Positions 1 to 9,374 of a stretch of 64,000 nucleotides of DNA are shown here, piece by piece (position 1 is the stretch's first letter; each line of letters starts with the position of its first letter). This DNA comes from Leptospira sp. WS39.C2 (lineage in GTDB: Bacteria > Spirochaetota > Leptospiria > Leptospirales > Leptospiraceae): contig NZ_CP162142.1 in assembly GCF_040833965.1 (NCBI RefSeq), forward strand, positions 930,001 to 994,000, given 5' to 3'. Both the position numbers and the translations under genes were made by a program. The notes beneath the pieces are model-generated. The model was not told the origin of the DNA. It saw only the letters and a list, made by a program, of their open reading frames with translations, and ran no database searches.

Positions 1-815
1 CCTACTTACTAAGTTTTGCGCAAGGAAAATCATTGGGTCGAGAGTTATTCCCTGATAACAAATTAATATACAGAGAACTTGTGAAATACTTTAGATCTTC
101 TGAAGCAGGAAGCCAGGAAGTGATCTTAAGAGAGTCACTTGCCGACAAGTATAGAACCAATTTACGTTTAAATCAAAAAGATCGACATTATATTTTTAGC
201 TCAGGAATACATTCAGTTGTTCCTTTTTCTATTCCAGATACAGAATATTATTCTGTATCTGCTCTATCTGATTTTTTAACAAATCCAATATTGAGGTCAA
301 AGGACCTGTCTCCTAAAAAACCATCTGTTACAAATGTAGGTTATCGTTCCTCTATGGAAAATGAACTTGGAGCTGGTTTGATTCAATGGGAAACGGACGG
401 TGCGAAAGATACTGAAGCAGCATTTAAAGTGAACTTTTCTGAATTAGGATGGTGTTCATTAAATTATTTGTGCCTTGGTGGTAATGCCTTAATGGAATCC
501 AAATCAAAACAATCAAATACCGCCGTCATTTATGCAAATCAGAAAATTGGGAATTCTCTTCAATATACGAATGATTTTGGTGGGATTGCTTATTATTTAG
601 CCAAAGAGAATAAAGGTTTATTTGTTTTGCATTCTGGTTATCAAACAGGAGTTCATAACTTATACTTCATTCGACAGTTTTTGTCAGCGGAAGAATTGGA
701 AAAGCCACTCTATGTCCGTTTGATCGAAGGTAAAAATGCTGCCAAATCTTACTCCATAGATGATCGGTATTGGATCGGTTATAAACTTTATACATCAGCA
801 ATGATTGAAGATTAA
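1..815 (+). CDS. Hypothetical secreted protein, 5' end cut by the window
   Basis: The reading frame is open to the left edge, so the annotated start is missing. A TTG at 33 could be read as a start, but the codons before it (from base 3) encode YLLSFAQGKS, which looks like the end of a signal peptide with cleavage after SFAQ. I therefore treat the gene as partial. The visible part of about 270 residues is soluble in character, has no motif I recognise, and contains a Gly/Asn-rich middle. Its stop overlaps the stop of the convergent aminopeptidase gene by 4 bases. Function unknown; probably an exported protein. Confidence 0.6.
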   Translation, partial: YLLSFAQGKSLGRELFPDNKLIYRELVKYFRSSEAGSQEVILRESLADKYRTNLRLNQKDRHYIFSSGIHSVVPFSIPDTEYYSVSALSDFLTNPILRSKDLSPKKPSVTNVGYRSSMENELGAGLIQWETDGAKDTEAAFKVNFSELGWCSLNYLCLGGNALMESKSKQSNTAVIYANQKIGNSLQYTNDFGGIAYYLAKENKGLFVLHSGYQTGVHNLYFIRQFLSAEELEKPLYVRLIEGKNAAKSYSIDDRYWIGYKLYTSAMIED

Positions 816-1843
816 TTCGAAAGATTTAGAAATTCTTTTCGTTTTTCTTCTGGGAGATCAAAAAGTTTTTTTACCTCTTTATGAAATATTGCTAAATTCC
901 GATTAGATTTTTCATAAAGATCCAAAAAGCTTACTTCACCTGAGTGGTAACGAAGTGCACCTAAAAAGTCTTCGTTGTTCCAATCACGTGCCAAAAATTC
1001 TTTCGATTTTTCTTCGGGAACCAAATGACTCGCAATGACTTCATTCTTAAAATTGAGAATGGTATTCGCTTTTAATATTTTCTTCATACTCTGATCGTTA
1101 TCACTTACATATATGGCTTTTAATTGGTTTGCATAGTTTTGTAATAATTTGATCGTTGTGATTCTTTTTGTTTTTTCTTTTTTGAATTTTTCTAAGTTTG
1201 GACTTTTGATCCCTTCTTTTTTTATATAATATCGTTCAATTCCTATTTCTTCGACAAAACTTGCATAAGATTCGTTCAGTGTTGTGTCTCCAGGTAAATA
1301 AGCAGTTGCATGAGCCATTTCATGTATCACAAGTCCCACCAAACGATGGTCAGGCCAACTTAGCTGAGGAGACAAAACTGGATCGGAAAACCAACCTAGA
1401 GTAGAGTATCCACCTATCACACGAATACGAGTGTCATACCCTTTTTGTTTGAGATCGTTTTCTAACTCAATTGCCTTATCTTTTTGAAAAAAACCTTTAT
1501 AGGGAACGGTCCCTGCTATAGGAAACCACCATGTATAGGATTTGAGTGCTAAGGGTTCCGAGGCACTTACGTTCCATCCAATTTCTTCTCTATCTAACTT
1601 GGTGTAGTATTCGAACCCGCCGTTTTGATTTAACGCTAGTACCTCGATCGCAAATTTTCTGACATCACGAATTAAATTTAATTTTTCTTTGGTTTTCGCA
1701 TCGATGTTTGGTGTAACTAGAACGGATTCAATTTTTTCTCTGCCTAAAATGATCGCAGATTGTTCCTTCCCTAAATGGTATAAATAGGGTAAACACCCTG
1801 TAAGAAATAATGGAAAGTACAACATTGTCATGATTGTTTTCAT
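812..1843 (-). CDS. Putative aminopeptidase lipoprotein (COG4324-like, HEMAH zinc site)
   Basis: This is a probable zinc metallopeptidase attached to the envelope. The ATG at 1843 gives MKTIMTMLYF followed by a lipobox LTGC (Cys17), so I prefer it to the ATG at 1915, which would add 24 residues and overlap the divergent protease gene. The family signature is visible: GGYSTLGWFSDP in the middle, then VIHEMAHAT (HEXXH) and, about 20 residues on, NESYASFVEEIG supplying the third ligand. This pattern matches the predicted aminopeptidase family COG4324. Substrate unknown. It is convergent with the preceding gene and divergent from the HtrA-like gene. Confidence 0.75.
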   Translation of the reverse strand: MKTIMTMLYFPLFLTGCLPYLYHLGKEQSAIILGREKIESVLVTPNIDAKTKEKLNLIRDVRKFAIEVLALNQNGGFEYYTKLDREEIGWNVSASEPLALKSYTWWFPIAGTVPYKGFFQKDKAIELENDLKQKGYDTRIRVIGGYSTLGWFSDPVLSPQLSWPDHRLVGLVIHEMAHATAYLPGDTTLNESYASFVEEIGIERYYIKKEGIKSPNLEKFKKEKTKRITTIKLLQNYANQLKAIYVSDNDQSMKKILKANTILNFKNEVIASHLVPEEKSKEFLARDWNNEDFLGALRYHSGEVSFLDLYEKSNRNLAIFHKEVKKLFDLPEEKRKEFLNLSN

Positions 1844-1900
1844 CTTTTTAGTTCGACATGGAAGGGGAATCGGCGAGAGTGGAAGGGGTTTTGGCATTCT

Positions 1901-3028
1901 ATGGAAAGAAAACATTCGATTCCACCTGTCGTCTACATTAACTTTGCCTTAGTCTTTGTACTTTTGGTTGCAATTTTTTTCCCTGAGATTAGGTCTGCTG
2001 TTACAAAACTTTTTGCTTCTCCGAAACCCATATCCGCAAGCAAACAAAGCCAAGCCCTACAAATCCAATCGAGCTTTCGCAATGTATATCGCGAAGCACA
2101 GCAATTTGTGGTGTCGATTCGCACAAAAAAAACAGAGATGATTTTTCATCCTTATGCTTTCGGCGAAAGTAGGGAAGATCGAATTTCATCCATAGGTAGT
2201 GGTTTCATCATTGATGAACGAGGGTTTGTTGTTACAAACTACCATGTCATCAAAAATGCTGAAATCATTGAAATCATCATGTCAGACGGGAGGATTTTTC
2301 CTGCACGTTATGTGGGAAGCCATGAGAGAGCTGACATAGCCCTTTTGAAAATCCCAAGTGAAGACAAATTCACCCCCGCTTTCCTTGGCAATTCAGATGA
2401 AATCGAAGTAGGGGACTGGGCCATCGCCGTTGGTTCGCCTTATGGTTTGGAGAAAACCTTTACTGTCGGAGTGGTCTCTGCAAAATCAAGGGAAGATCTT
2501 GATGAAACGGGCCAGACCCATATCCAAACCGATACAGCCATCAACCCAGGTTCCAGTGGCGGCCCTCTCCTCAATATTTATGGAGAAGTAGTCGGAATCA
2601 ATCGGATGATCCGTTCTTCGAGTGGGGCCAGTGCAGGGATTGGATTTGCCATTCCTATCAATTACGCCAAACGAGTTTTAAGACAAATTGAACAAAACGT
2701 CGGACAGAACATTCGGCCTGCTACACTTGGTGTGATGGCAACCACACCTCTGCCCGATCATAGGCGATCTCTAGGGATTCCAAATGATGCAGTTGGGGTT
2801 TTGGTTTATGACATCGAGCCCAATTCTGCTGCAGAAAAAGGTGGTTTGCGTCGTTACGATTTCATTGAGGGGGCCAATGGACTCTCTGTGCGCCACATCA
2901 ATGATTTACGAGAACAAGTAGGTCTTGTCGGACTTGGGGGCGTCTTACGGTTGAAGATATTAAGGGATACCCAAGAGATGGAATTATCGATCCCTTTAGT
3001 CGAAGTGACGAGCCAAAAGGGCAAATAA
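1901..3028 (+). CDS. HtrA/DegP-family serine protease, membrane anchored, one PDZ domain
   Basis: This is an envelope quality-control protease. Residues 10-30 form one hydrophobic anchor, after which the protein lies in the periplasm. The trypsin-like domain (about 60-255) has the full triad: His115 in TNYHVIKNA, Asp145 in RADIALLK and Ser219 in NPGSSGGP. A single PDZ domain follows (about 270-365), with the loop GVLVYDIEPNSAAEKGG. With one PDZ and an uncleaved anchor it resembles DegS/HtrA more than two-PDZ DegP. It is followed 4 bases later by the aminotransferase gene. Whether it acts in a stress-signalling cascade cannot be told from the sequence. Confidence 0.9.
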   Translation: MERKHSIPPVVYINFALVFVLLVAIFFPEIRSAVTKLFASPKPISASKQSQALQIQSSFRNVYREAQQFVVSIRTKKTEMIFHPYAFGESREDRISSIGSGFIIDERGFVVTNYHVIKNAEIIEIIMSDGRIFPARYVGSHERADIALLKIPSEDKFTPAFLGNSDEIEVGDWAIAVGSPYGLEKTFTVGVVSAKSREDLDETGQTHIQTDTAINPGSSGGPLLNIYGEVVGINRMIRSSSGASAGIGFAIPINYAKRVLRQIEQNVGQNIRPATLGVMATTPLPDHRRSLGIPNDAVGVLVYDIEPNSAAEKGGLRRYDFIEGANGLSVRHINDLREQVGLVGLGGVLRLKILRDTQEMELSIPLVEVTSQKGK

Positions 3029-3032
3029 TTTT

Positions 3033-4334
3033 ATGAGAAGAAATATAGTCCATTCAGGTGCTGACGCACTAATTTACGAAATCCGCCAGATTGTGGCACT
3101 TGCCAAACAAATCGAGGCAATGGGTGTTCCTATCACCTGGGAAAATATCGGGGACCCTATCCAGAAAGGGGAAAACATTCCACTTTGGATGAAAGACATC
3201 GTGAGTGGCCTCGTGAACCAAAATAAATCTTGGGCATACACGGCCACACAAGGGGACGAAACCACTCGTAAATTCCTCGCAACAAAAGTGAACGAAAGAG
3301 GTGGGGCCCAAATCACTTCTGAAGACATATTATTCTTTAATGGTCTCGGTGATGCTGTGGCTAAAATTTTTGGCTTTATGCGAAGGGAAGCACGGATCCT
3401 TGGACCATCTCCCGCTTATTCTACGTTATCTTCCGCAGAAGCTGCACATTCAGGTTATGAGCACCTAACATACGAATTAAATCCAGACAATGATTGGATG
3501 CCTGATTTAGAAGATATTGAAAATAAAGTAAAATACAATGATTCAATCGCAGGAATTTTACTGATTAATCCAGACAATCCAACTGGAGCCGTGTATCCAA
3601 AAGAAGTGATGCGCGAGATTGTTAAAATTTGTGAGAAATACGATATCATTTTAATTTGTGATGAAACGTATGCACATGTGAATTATTCAGAATGGGGGAG
3701 TATCCATTTATCCGAAGTAATCGGTGATAAGGTCTGTGGTTTTGCTCTCCGTTCTATATCGAAAGAATACCCATGGCCAGGAGCAAGATGTGGATGGTTA
3801 GAGGTATTTAATCGTAAAAATGACCCTACATTTGAAAGATATATCAAATCATTATTAGATGCAAAAATGTTGGAAGTTTGTTCGACAACTTTGCCACAAC
3901 TTTCCATTCCATTGGTTTATTCCCATCCTGAATTCTTAAACCATTTGAAATTTAGAAATCTAAAATTCAAAAAAAGAGCTGAAAAGGCTACTCAGATATT
4001 ATCTGGGATTCCTGGAGTCAAAGTCATTCAACCTAAAGGTGCCTTTTATTTAACTTTATTGTTTGAAGATAATATTTTGAAATCACACATGACTCTTCCT
4101 ATTCAGAACCAACAGGTAAAAAACTTTGTTTCTCCTTTGATGGAAAAAGCTGCGCTTGATCGTAGGTTTGTTCTACATCTATTGGCATCTGCAGGAATAT
4201 GTGTAGTGCCACTTAGTTCTTTTTGTTGTAGTCGAAATGGATTCAGGGTCACTTTACTTGAAGAAGATGAAACAAAGTTTGAATGGATATACCAAACACT
4301 CGCTGAGAACATCAAAAAGTATTTAGCATCATAA
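3033..4334 (+). CDS. Pyridoxal-phosphate aminotransferase, class I/II
   Basis: This is a fold-type I PLP-dependent aminotransferase of the aspartate-aminotransferase superfamily. Key sites: NPDNPTG at 179-185, the cofactor Asp in CDETYAH (Asp210), the Schiff-base Lys244 in SISKEYPWPG, and an Arg in the C-terminal NGFRVTLL segment that should bind the substrate carboxylate. The length (433) is slightly above the usual 390-420. It begins 4 bases after the protease gene and abuts murI, suggesting one transcript through purM. The amino donor cannot be assigned; the gene has no clear biosynthetic neighbour. Confidence 0.88.
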   Translation: MRRNIVHSGADALIYEIRQIVALAKQIEAMGVPITWENIGDPIQKGENIPLWMKDIVSGLVNQNKSWAYTATQGDETTRKFLATKVNERGGAQITSEDILFFNGLGDAVAKIFGFMRREARILGPSPAYSTLSSAEAAHSGYEHLTYELNPDNDWMPDLEDIENKVKYNDSIAGILLINPDNPTGAVYPKEVMREIVKICEKYDIILICDETYAHVNYSEWGSIHLSEVIGDKVCGFALRSISKEYPWPGARCGWLEVFNRKNDPTFERYIKSLLDAKMLEVCSTTLPQLSIPLVYSHPEFLNHLKFRNLKFKKRAEKATQILSGIPGVKVIQPKGAFYLTLLFEDNILKSHMTLPIQNQQVKNFVSPLMEKAALDRRFVLHLLASAGICVVPLSSFCCSRNGFRVTLLEEDETKFEWIYQTLAENIKKYLAS

Positions 4335-5147
4335 ATGAATTCTCGCGGCAGATATAAAATTGGAGTGTTTGATTCAGGATTAGGTGGACTTTCTGTTTTG
4401 CGTACATTATGGAAAGAAACTTCTAACATCGATTATATTTATTTTGGAGATTTAGTCCATTCGCCATACGGACAAAAATCTAAAGAACAAGTTATCGAAC
4501 TTTCCAAAAATGCATTTGAGTATTTGATAGAGAAAGACTGTGAAGCGGTTTTATTTGCATGTAATACTGCTACATCTGCTGCAGCTGATTTTTTGAGAAA
4601 ACAACATTCGATTCCTATTTTTGGAATGGAGCCTGCCGTCAAACCTGCATTAGTTGACAATCCTGGAGTTAAAATAGCGGTATTTGCAACTGAATTAACG
4701 CTCAAGGAAGAGAAGTTTAAAAATTTAGTTACTGGTTTATCTAAAGGATCAGAGGTTTTGCCCATTCCATGTGAAGGTTTAGCAAAATTGATCGATTCTG
4801 ATTTATGGGAAGAAGCTTGGAACTATTTAGATACAAAAATTAAAATGGTCCTTCCTCAAACTGATATTATAGTTTTGGGATGTACACACTATGTGTTTCT
4901 AAGAGAAAGAATCCAATACAATTATCCAAATTTAAAAGTATATGATGGTAATCTTGGCACATCTTCGCACATGAAAAATCTTTTACATTTGCCCGATGGT
5001 TCAAAGGAAAATAGAAACCAACTTGATATTTTATTGAATACATCTGAATCAGATTATGTTCATCTTGCAGGAAGAATTGCTAAAACAATCACACCAAATC
5101 ATACATTGTCATTGATCAATACCACTATAGGAAAACTCCATGTCTGA
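4335..5147 (+). CDS. murI: Glutamate racemase
   Basis: It interconverts L- and D-glutamate and so supplies D-Glu for peptidoglycan. The N-terminus carries GVFDSGLGGLSVL, and the two catalytic cysteines sit in ACNTAT (Cys76) and LGCTHY (Cys183), as expected for a cofactor-independent racemase. Length 270 is normal. The ATG directly follows the stop of the aminotransferase with no clear ribosome site, pointing to translational coupling. The 3' end overlaps purM by 8 bases. Confidence 0.95.
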   Translation: MNSRGRYKIGVFDSGLGGLSVLRTLWKETSNIDYIYFGDLVHSPYGQKSKEQVIELSKNAFEYLIEKDCEAVLFACNTATSAAADFLRKQHSIPIFGMEPAVKPALVDNPGVKIAVFATELTLKEEKFKNLVTGLSKGSEVLPIPCEGLAKLIDSDLWEEAWNYLDTKIKMVLPQTDIIVLGCTHYVFLRERIQYNYPNLKVYDGNLGTSSHMKNLLHLPDGSKENRNQLDILLNTSESDYVHLAGRIAKTITPNHTLSLINTTIGKLHV

Positions 5148-6168
5148 ACAAAATAAAGTTACATATAAAGATGCAGGAGTTGACACCGAAAAAGGGCAAG
5201 AATTTGTAAAAAGAATCAAAGCAAACGTAGCAACAACTCACAACAAAAATGTGTTAGGTGGCTTGGGTGGATTTGCTGCTTGTTATGACGTAAGTTTTTT
5301 AAAATCTTATAATGAGCCTATTTTACTTTCTGGCACAGATGGAGTGGGTACAAAACTTCAATTAGCAAGAATGTTAGATATCCATGACACAGTTGGAATT
5401 GATTTGGTTGCCATGTGTGTTAATGATATTTTGGTAAATGGTGGAAAACCATTGTTCTTTCAAGATTATATCGCCTGTGGGAAATTACATTTACCAACGA
5501 TGGAAGCAATCGTTTCTGGAATTGTAAAAGGATGTTCTTTAGCGGAATGTGCGTTAGTTGGTGGAGAAACTGCAGAACATCCGGGTGTAATGCCAGATGA
5601 AGAATATGATTTAGCGGGATTTGTAGTAGGTGTTGTAGAAAAAGGAAAAATGATCGATGGTAAATCCATCAATTCTGGTGATACAATCATTGGCCTTGAA
5701 TCTTCAGGTCCGCATAGTAACGGTTTTTCACTGATTCGTAGATTACTTTTAAAAGACGGAAAATTACCTTCTTCAAAAACAGAGTTAGACTTTATCAAAG
5801 ATCATATATTTGTTCCAACAAATATATATGTAAAAACAATTCTCTCTCTAATTGAAAAAGTAACCATCAAAGGTATGGTTCATATTACTGGTGGTGGTTT
5901 TTATGAAAACATTCCACGAGTTTTACCAAATGGAATTGGTGCTGAAATATTTTCTCTGCCTGATTCTTATGTATTTTCTAAATTAGCAAAAGACCATTCC
6001 TTAGATAAAAATGATATGTATGGGACTTTTAATATGGGAGTCGGGTACATACTTGTTGTTGACAATGGATCTGTCGATTCCGTCATGAATGAATTAAAAA
6101 ACTCAGGTGAAAAAGCTCATATCATTGGGAAAACCAATGGCACTGGAAAAATTTCGATCACGATTTAA
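5140..6168 (+). CDS. purM: Phosphoribosylformylglycinamidine cyclo-ligase (AIR synthetase)
   Basis: This is the fifth step of purine synthesis: ATP-dependent ring closure of FGAM to aminoimidazole ribonucleotide. The PurM signature is clear: SGTDGVGTKLQLA near residue 66, GETAEHPG near 142, and the C-terminal-domain motif MVHITGGGFYENIPRVLP. Length 342 is typical. AGGA lies 8 bases before the ATG. The gene is not in a pur cluster here; it ends the protease-aminotransferase-murI run and its last 11 bases overlap the convergent histidine kinase gene. Confidence 0.96.
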   Translation: MSEQNKVTYKDAGVDTEKGQEFVKRIKANVATTHNKNVLGGLGGFAACYDVSFLKSYNEPILLSGTDGVGTKLQLARMLDIHDTVGIDLVAMCVNDILVNGGKPLFFQDYIACGKLHLPTMEAIVSGIVKGCSLAECALVGGETAEHPGVMPDEEYDLAGFVVGVVEKGKMIDGKSINSGDTIIGLESSGPHSNGFSLIRRLLLKDGKLPSSKTELDFIKDHIFVPTNIYVKTILSLIEKVTIKGMVHITGGGFYENIPRVLPNGIGAEIFSLPDSYVFSKLAKDHSLDKNDMYGTFNMGVGYILVVDNGSVDSVMNELKNSGEKAHIIGKTNGTGKISITI

Positions 6169-8644
6169 TTGGAAACTTCACTCGGAAAATTGTTCGTCCA
6201 GAAGTAGATTCAAAACTTATATTTGCGTTGTGTCGATTTACAATTTCTTTTACTAAATAAAGACCAAGTCCTAAACCATCTCCAGATGTTTTGGTAGAAA
6301 AAAATGGCATAAAAATTTTCGGTTGGTGTTCGATTGGAATTCCAACTCCAGAATCTTCAATTTCAACGATGACAGATTCATTACTTTTATAACTACGAAT
6401 GGAAATGGTTCCTTTAGATGATACGGCTTGTATTGCGTTCCAAATCATCTGACTCCATAATTGGACTAAATCTCCTTGTATGCAGCGTATATTACCTTCA
6501 AAATCTAAATTTAAAATTAAATTAATATCTCTCAGGAAATATTCTTTATACAATGAAATTGCAGAATGAATTGTGTCTTTCAATGAAAAATCTATGAGTT
6601 CTAAATTGGATTGAAGGCCTGCAAAGTTCTTTAATGTAAATGTTATTTTTGATAATCGTCTGATGGAATATAAGATATGTTCAGATGATTGTTTCATTAA
6701 TAAAAATTTTCTTAATTGTTTGAAATCATTTTGATTTCCTATAGCATTCTGTATTTTTTTTAATATTGGTGGTGATAAGTTTCGAATTCCTGAATCAACA
6801 AATAATTCTGCTAATTCATCTGCAAATAAAATGGAATTTTGGTGGAATACATCCGTAAGAGATTTCCTTGCTTGTCTATTTGTTAAACCAGTGAGAATCC
6901 GTAATCCAGTATCATTCGAGTCTATGATTAAATCTAAAATTTCATTAAGCGATTTGTTTTTTAGATCGTAAGTTTCTTCTTCCCATTCGGCTACAAGGGT
7001 TTCAACGGATGATTTAATCATTCCGATTGGATTATTAATTTCATGAGCGAGTCCAGATACTAACTGTCCTAAAGACGCTAATTTTTCATTTTGTATCAAT
7101 TTTTCTTGAGCTTCTCTTAAAGCAAATAACGCAGAGTTGAGTTCGGTATTACTTGTTTGAAGTTCTTTTGTTCTTGCTTTTACTTTCTCCTCTAAGGATC
7201 TATTGAGTTCTTTTAATTCCAGTTCTGCTGTTCGTTTGGAAGTTTGGTCTATTCCTATCCAAATTATCTTAGAAGGTTCATTTTTTGAGTCACGAATGAT
7301 CCCTAATCGCCATTCTAAATAGAGTATTTGTTTATTTTTCGTAATATAACGAAGGATTAAACTTTCTGCAATATTTTGAATTTCATTAATATCATCCAAA
7401 ACTTCTTTTAAAAATTCTCTGTCTTCTTCTGCAAGAATTACATTCTGGATGTATTTACTTAATACTTCAACTTTCTCTATTTCTAGTATTTTTAAAGCTG
7501 CGGGATTTATGTTTTCAATTAATCCATCTGCATTGGTTAGTAAAATTAAATTTGCGGCATTATCAAATACAGTTGAATTTAAATTCTTTTCTTGTAATAA
7601 AGAGATTTCTGTTTTTTTGGAATTGGTAATGTCAAGAGCTACCACATCGATTCGCTTTTTGATGCCAAGTATATCATTTGAAATATTTACATAATGTTCT
7701 GTCCAAATGATCGATCCATTTGCATGAATCATCCGTAAGACGATAGGTGATTTACCAGAAAAAAGTTCTTCAATTTTATATTGGTCTTCAGGGATAACAA
7801 TGTCTCGAAAAAAATCAGAATTTTCATAGAAGTAGTTGATACCATAACCCGTGATTTCTTCCATTTTTGAACTAATATAAGAAGTTTTTGGTTCAGGAAT
7901 AAATTCTATATTATAAATGATCGCTGGTAATTGATTATTTATGATTAATAAACGAACGTTAATGTCTTTAATCGATTTTTGTAAAACTTCTAGTTCATTG
8001 AGTGAAAAATTCAATCTCAATGTTTGAGCATTAAAATTGAATAAAACACTTCCTAATCCAAACAAAAACATGAATAACGTACTTAAAGTATATCCTAATG
8101 GAAGGAATTTTTCTAGGGTAAATAAGTAAGGAAAAAATAATCTTTGGAGAGCTAAAAGAATACATACAATTAAGAAGTATATACGAAGTGTTTTTGGATA
8201 ATTTTCTAAATTAAAAGTAACTAGACCGAATGTAAATAATACAATCGAATTAAAAATTGCAGTCGGAATGGAAATCCAAAAAAAATTAATTCCAGAAAGT
8301 AGTAAGGAAACGAATGAAATATAAGTTAAAATTAATACAAAATAGATAAATTTTTCAGAAATTTTTTTTGAGATAATTGGCATTGCTGATGCGATCAGCA
8401 AATAGGAGCTAAATATTGTTAATGATTCTGCAAAAAAATAGAATAATTCGTTTTTAGAGGAACCAAAGAGATATAATGTGAAATTTCTTAAGACAAAAAT
8501 TCCAATAAAAAAAGATGTATAAACAAGTTTGATTTCTGATTTTGAATTTTTAGATAAGTGAAAAAGTATGAGTGCAATGGCAGAATTGAATAGTACGGAT
8601 AGTAAGGTAACAGCAAATATTACATCAATTTCAAATGGAATCAT
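6158..8644 (-). CDS. Membrane sensor histidine kinase, 7TM plus two PAS domains
   Basis: This is a sensor kinase at the 3' end of the chemotaxis operon. About seven hydrophobic helices fill residues 1-210, followed by two PAS-like domains (about 235-345 and 355-475), a coiled coil (480-530), the phosphoacceptor His534 in GLAHEINNP, and an HATPase domain with DSGVGIP and GDGLGLGLYLVKEIV. The region between the H-box and the ATPase is unusually long (about 160 residues) and contains a helical insert. It has no fused receiver, but two stand-alone receivers lie immediately upstream and are likely partners. The start overlaps the neighbouring receiver gene by 14 bases. Confidence 0.9.
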   Translation of the reverse strand: MIPFEIDVIFAVTLLSVLFNSAIALILFHLSKNSKSEIKLVYTSFFIGIFVLRNFTLYLFGSSKNELFYFFAESLTIFSSYLLIASAMPIISKKISEKFIYFVLILTYISFVSLLLSGINFFWISIPTAIFNSIVLFTFGLVTFNLENYPKTLRIYFLIVCILLALQRLFFPYLFTLEKFLPLGYTLSTLFMFLFGLGSVLFNFNAQTLRLNFSLNELEVLQKSIKDINVRLLIINNQLPAIIYNIEFIPEPKTSYISSKMEEITGYGINYFYENSDFFRDIVIPEDQYKIEELFSGKSPIVLRMIHANGSIIWTEHYVNISNDILGIKKRIDVVALDITNSKKTEISLLQEKNLNSTVFDNAANLILLTNADGLIENINPAALKILEIEKVEVLSKYIQNVILAEEDREFLKEVLDDINEIQNIAESLILRYITKNKQILYLEWRLGIIRDSKNEPSKIIWIGIDQTSKRTAELELKELNRSLEEKVKARTKELQTSNTELNSALFALREAQEKLIQNEKLASLGQLVSGLAHEINNPIGMIKSSVETLVAEWEEETYDLKNKSLNEILDLIIDSNDTGLRILTGLTNRQARKSLTDVFHQNSILFADELAELFVDSGIRNLSPPILKKIQNAIGNQNDFKQLRKFLLMKQSSEHILYSIRRLSKITFTLKNFAGLQSNLELIDFSLKDTIHSAISLYKEYFLRDINLILNLDFEGNIRCIQGDLVQLWSQMIWNAIQAVSSKGTISIRSYKSNESVIVEIEDSGVGIPIEHQPKIFMPFFSTKTSGDGLGLGLYLVKEIVNRHNANISFESTSGRTIFRVKFPIKS

Positions 8645-9011
8645 TGGAATTCATCAGCTCTGATACGATTTTAATTAATTCTTCATTTTTAAATGGTTTG
8701 ATAATCCATGCGTCTGCTCCCTCGAACAATGCTTTCGAAATTATCTCTGGTTTATTTTCCACAGACAACATTAGAATTTTGAATTTATGTTTGGTTTTGA
8801 TTTTCCTTGTTTCTTGGATCAAACCAATGCCACTTAAACCTGGCATATTAAAATCAAATATTCCAAGTTCAATTTCTGGATTTGATCGGATAGTCTCCAA
8901 TGCTGATTCTCCAGAATTGCAGATGATAATATTGTGACCTTGGCTACTTAAAGCAAGGCGCACAATTTTTAATACTGCAGGAGAATCATCAACTACTAAA
9001 ATCGAACTCAT
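8631..9011 (-). CDS. Single-domain response regulator (CheY-like)
   Basis: This is a stand-alone receiver of 126 residues with an N-terminal acidic pair (VVDDS), phosphoacceptor Asp53 in GIFDFNMPG and the conserved Lys in IIKPF. The switch position usually occupied by Thr is Ser (MLSVE). There is no output domain, so signalling must be by protein contact. It overlaps the downstream kinase start by 14 bases and follows a second, similar receiver by 2 bases. Both begin with a DDxPAVLKI-type segment and look like an old tandem duplication. Confidence 0.9.
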   Translation of the reverse strand: MSSILVVDDSPAVLKIVRLALSSQGHNIIICNSGESALETIRSNPEIELGIFDFNMPGLSGIGLIQETRKIKTKHKFKILMLSVENKPEIISKALFEGADAWIIKPFKNEELIKIVSELMNSNDSI

Positions 9012-9013
9012 AA

Positions 9014-9373
9014 TTACACTAACTGTGATATAAGTTTAGTCAATGATTCATTTGCAAAAGGTTTTACCAACCACCCAACTGCACCTGCAGCTTTTCCTTT
9101 GTTTTTCATTTCATCACTCGATTCGGTCGTTAACATAACAATTTTCATGGATTTCCCATTTTCTGTTTGTAATGTTTTTTCTGTGAGTTCTATACCCGTC
9201 ATACCTGGCATATTTACATCGAAGATACCAATATCAAATTTTGAATTTTGAATTTTATCCAAAGCTTCCATTCCGTTGGAAGCAGATTCTACTTCATGCC
9301 CTTCCGTTGTTAAAACTAAATTTAAAATTTTTAACACTGCTGGTGCATCATCTACAGTTAATATTTTGGCCAT
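9014..9373 (-). CDS. Single-domain response regulator, CheY-like
   Basis: The receiver is 119 residues long, with DD at 8-9, Asp52 in GIFDVNMPG, the Thr switch in MLTTES and the Lys in WLVKPF. All canonical catalytic residues are present, so it should accept phosphate from CheA or the linked kinase. It is the more canonical CheY candidate of the pair, but CheY itself cannot be distinguished by sequence alone from other single-domain receivers. One base separates it from the upstream pseudo-receiver/ATPase gene. Confidence 0.9.
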   Translation of the reverse strand: MAKILTVDDAPAVLKILNLVLTTEGHEVESASNGMEALDKIQNSKFDIGIFDVNMPGMTGIELTEKTLQTENGKSMKIVMLTTESSDEMKNKGKAAGAVGWLVKPFANESLTKLISQLV

Positions 9374-9374
9374 T

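Noticed and set aside
1844..1915. Longer N-terminus for the aminopeptidase lipoprotein
   Set aside because: The ATG at 1843 places the lipobox correctly; the extension would overlap the divergent protease gene and add a Pro-rich stretch unlike a leader.
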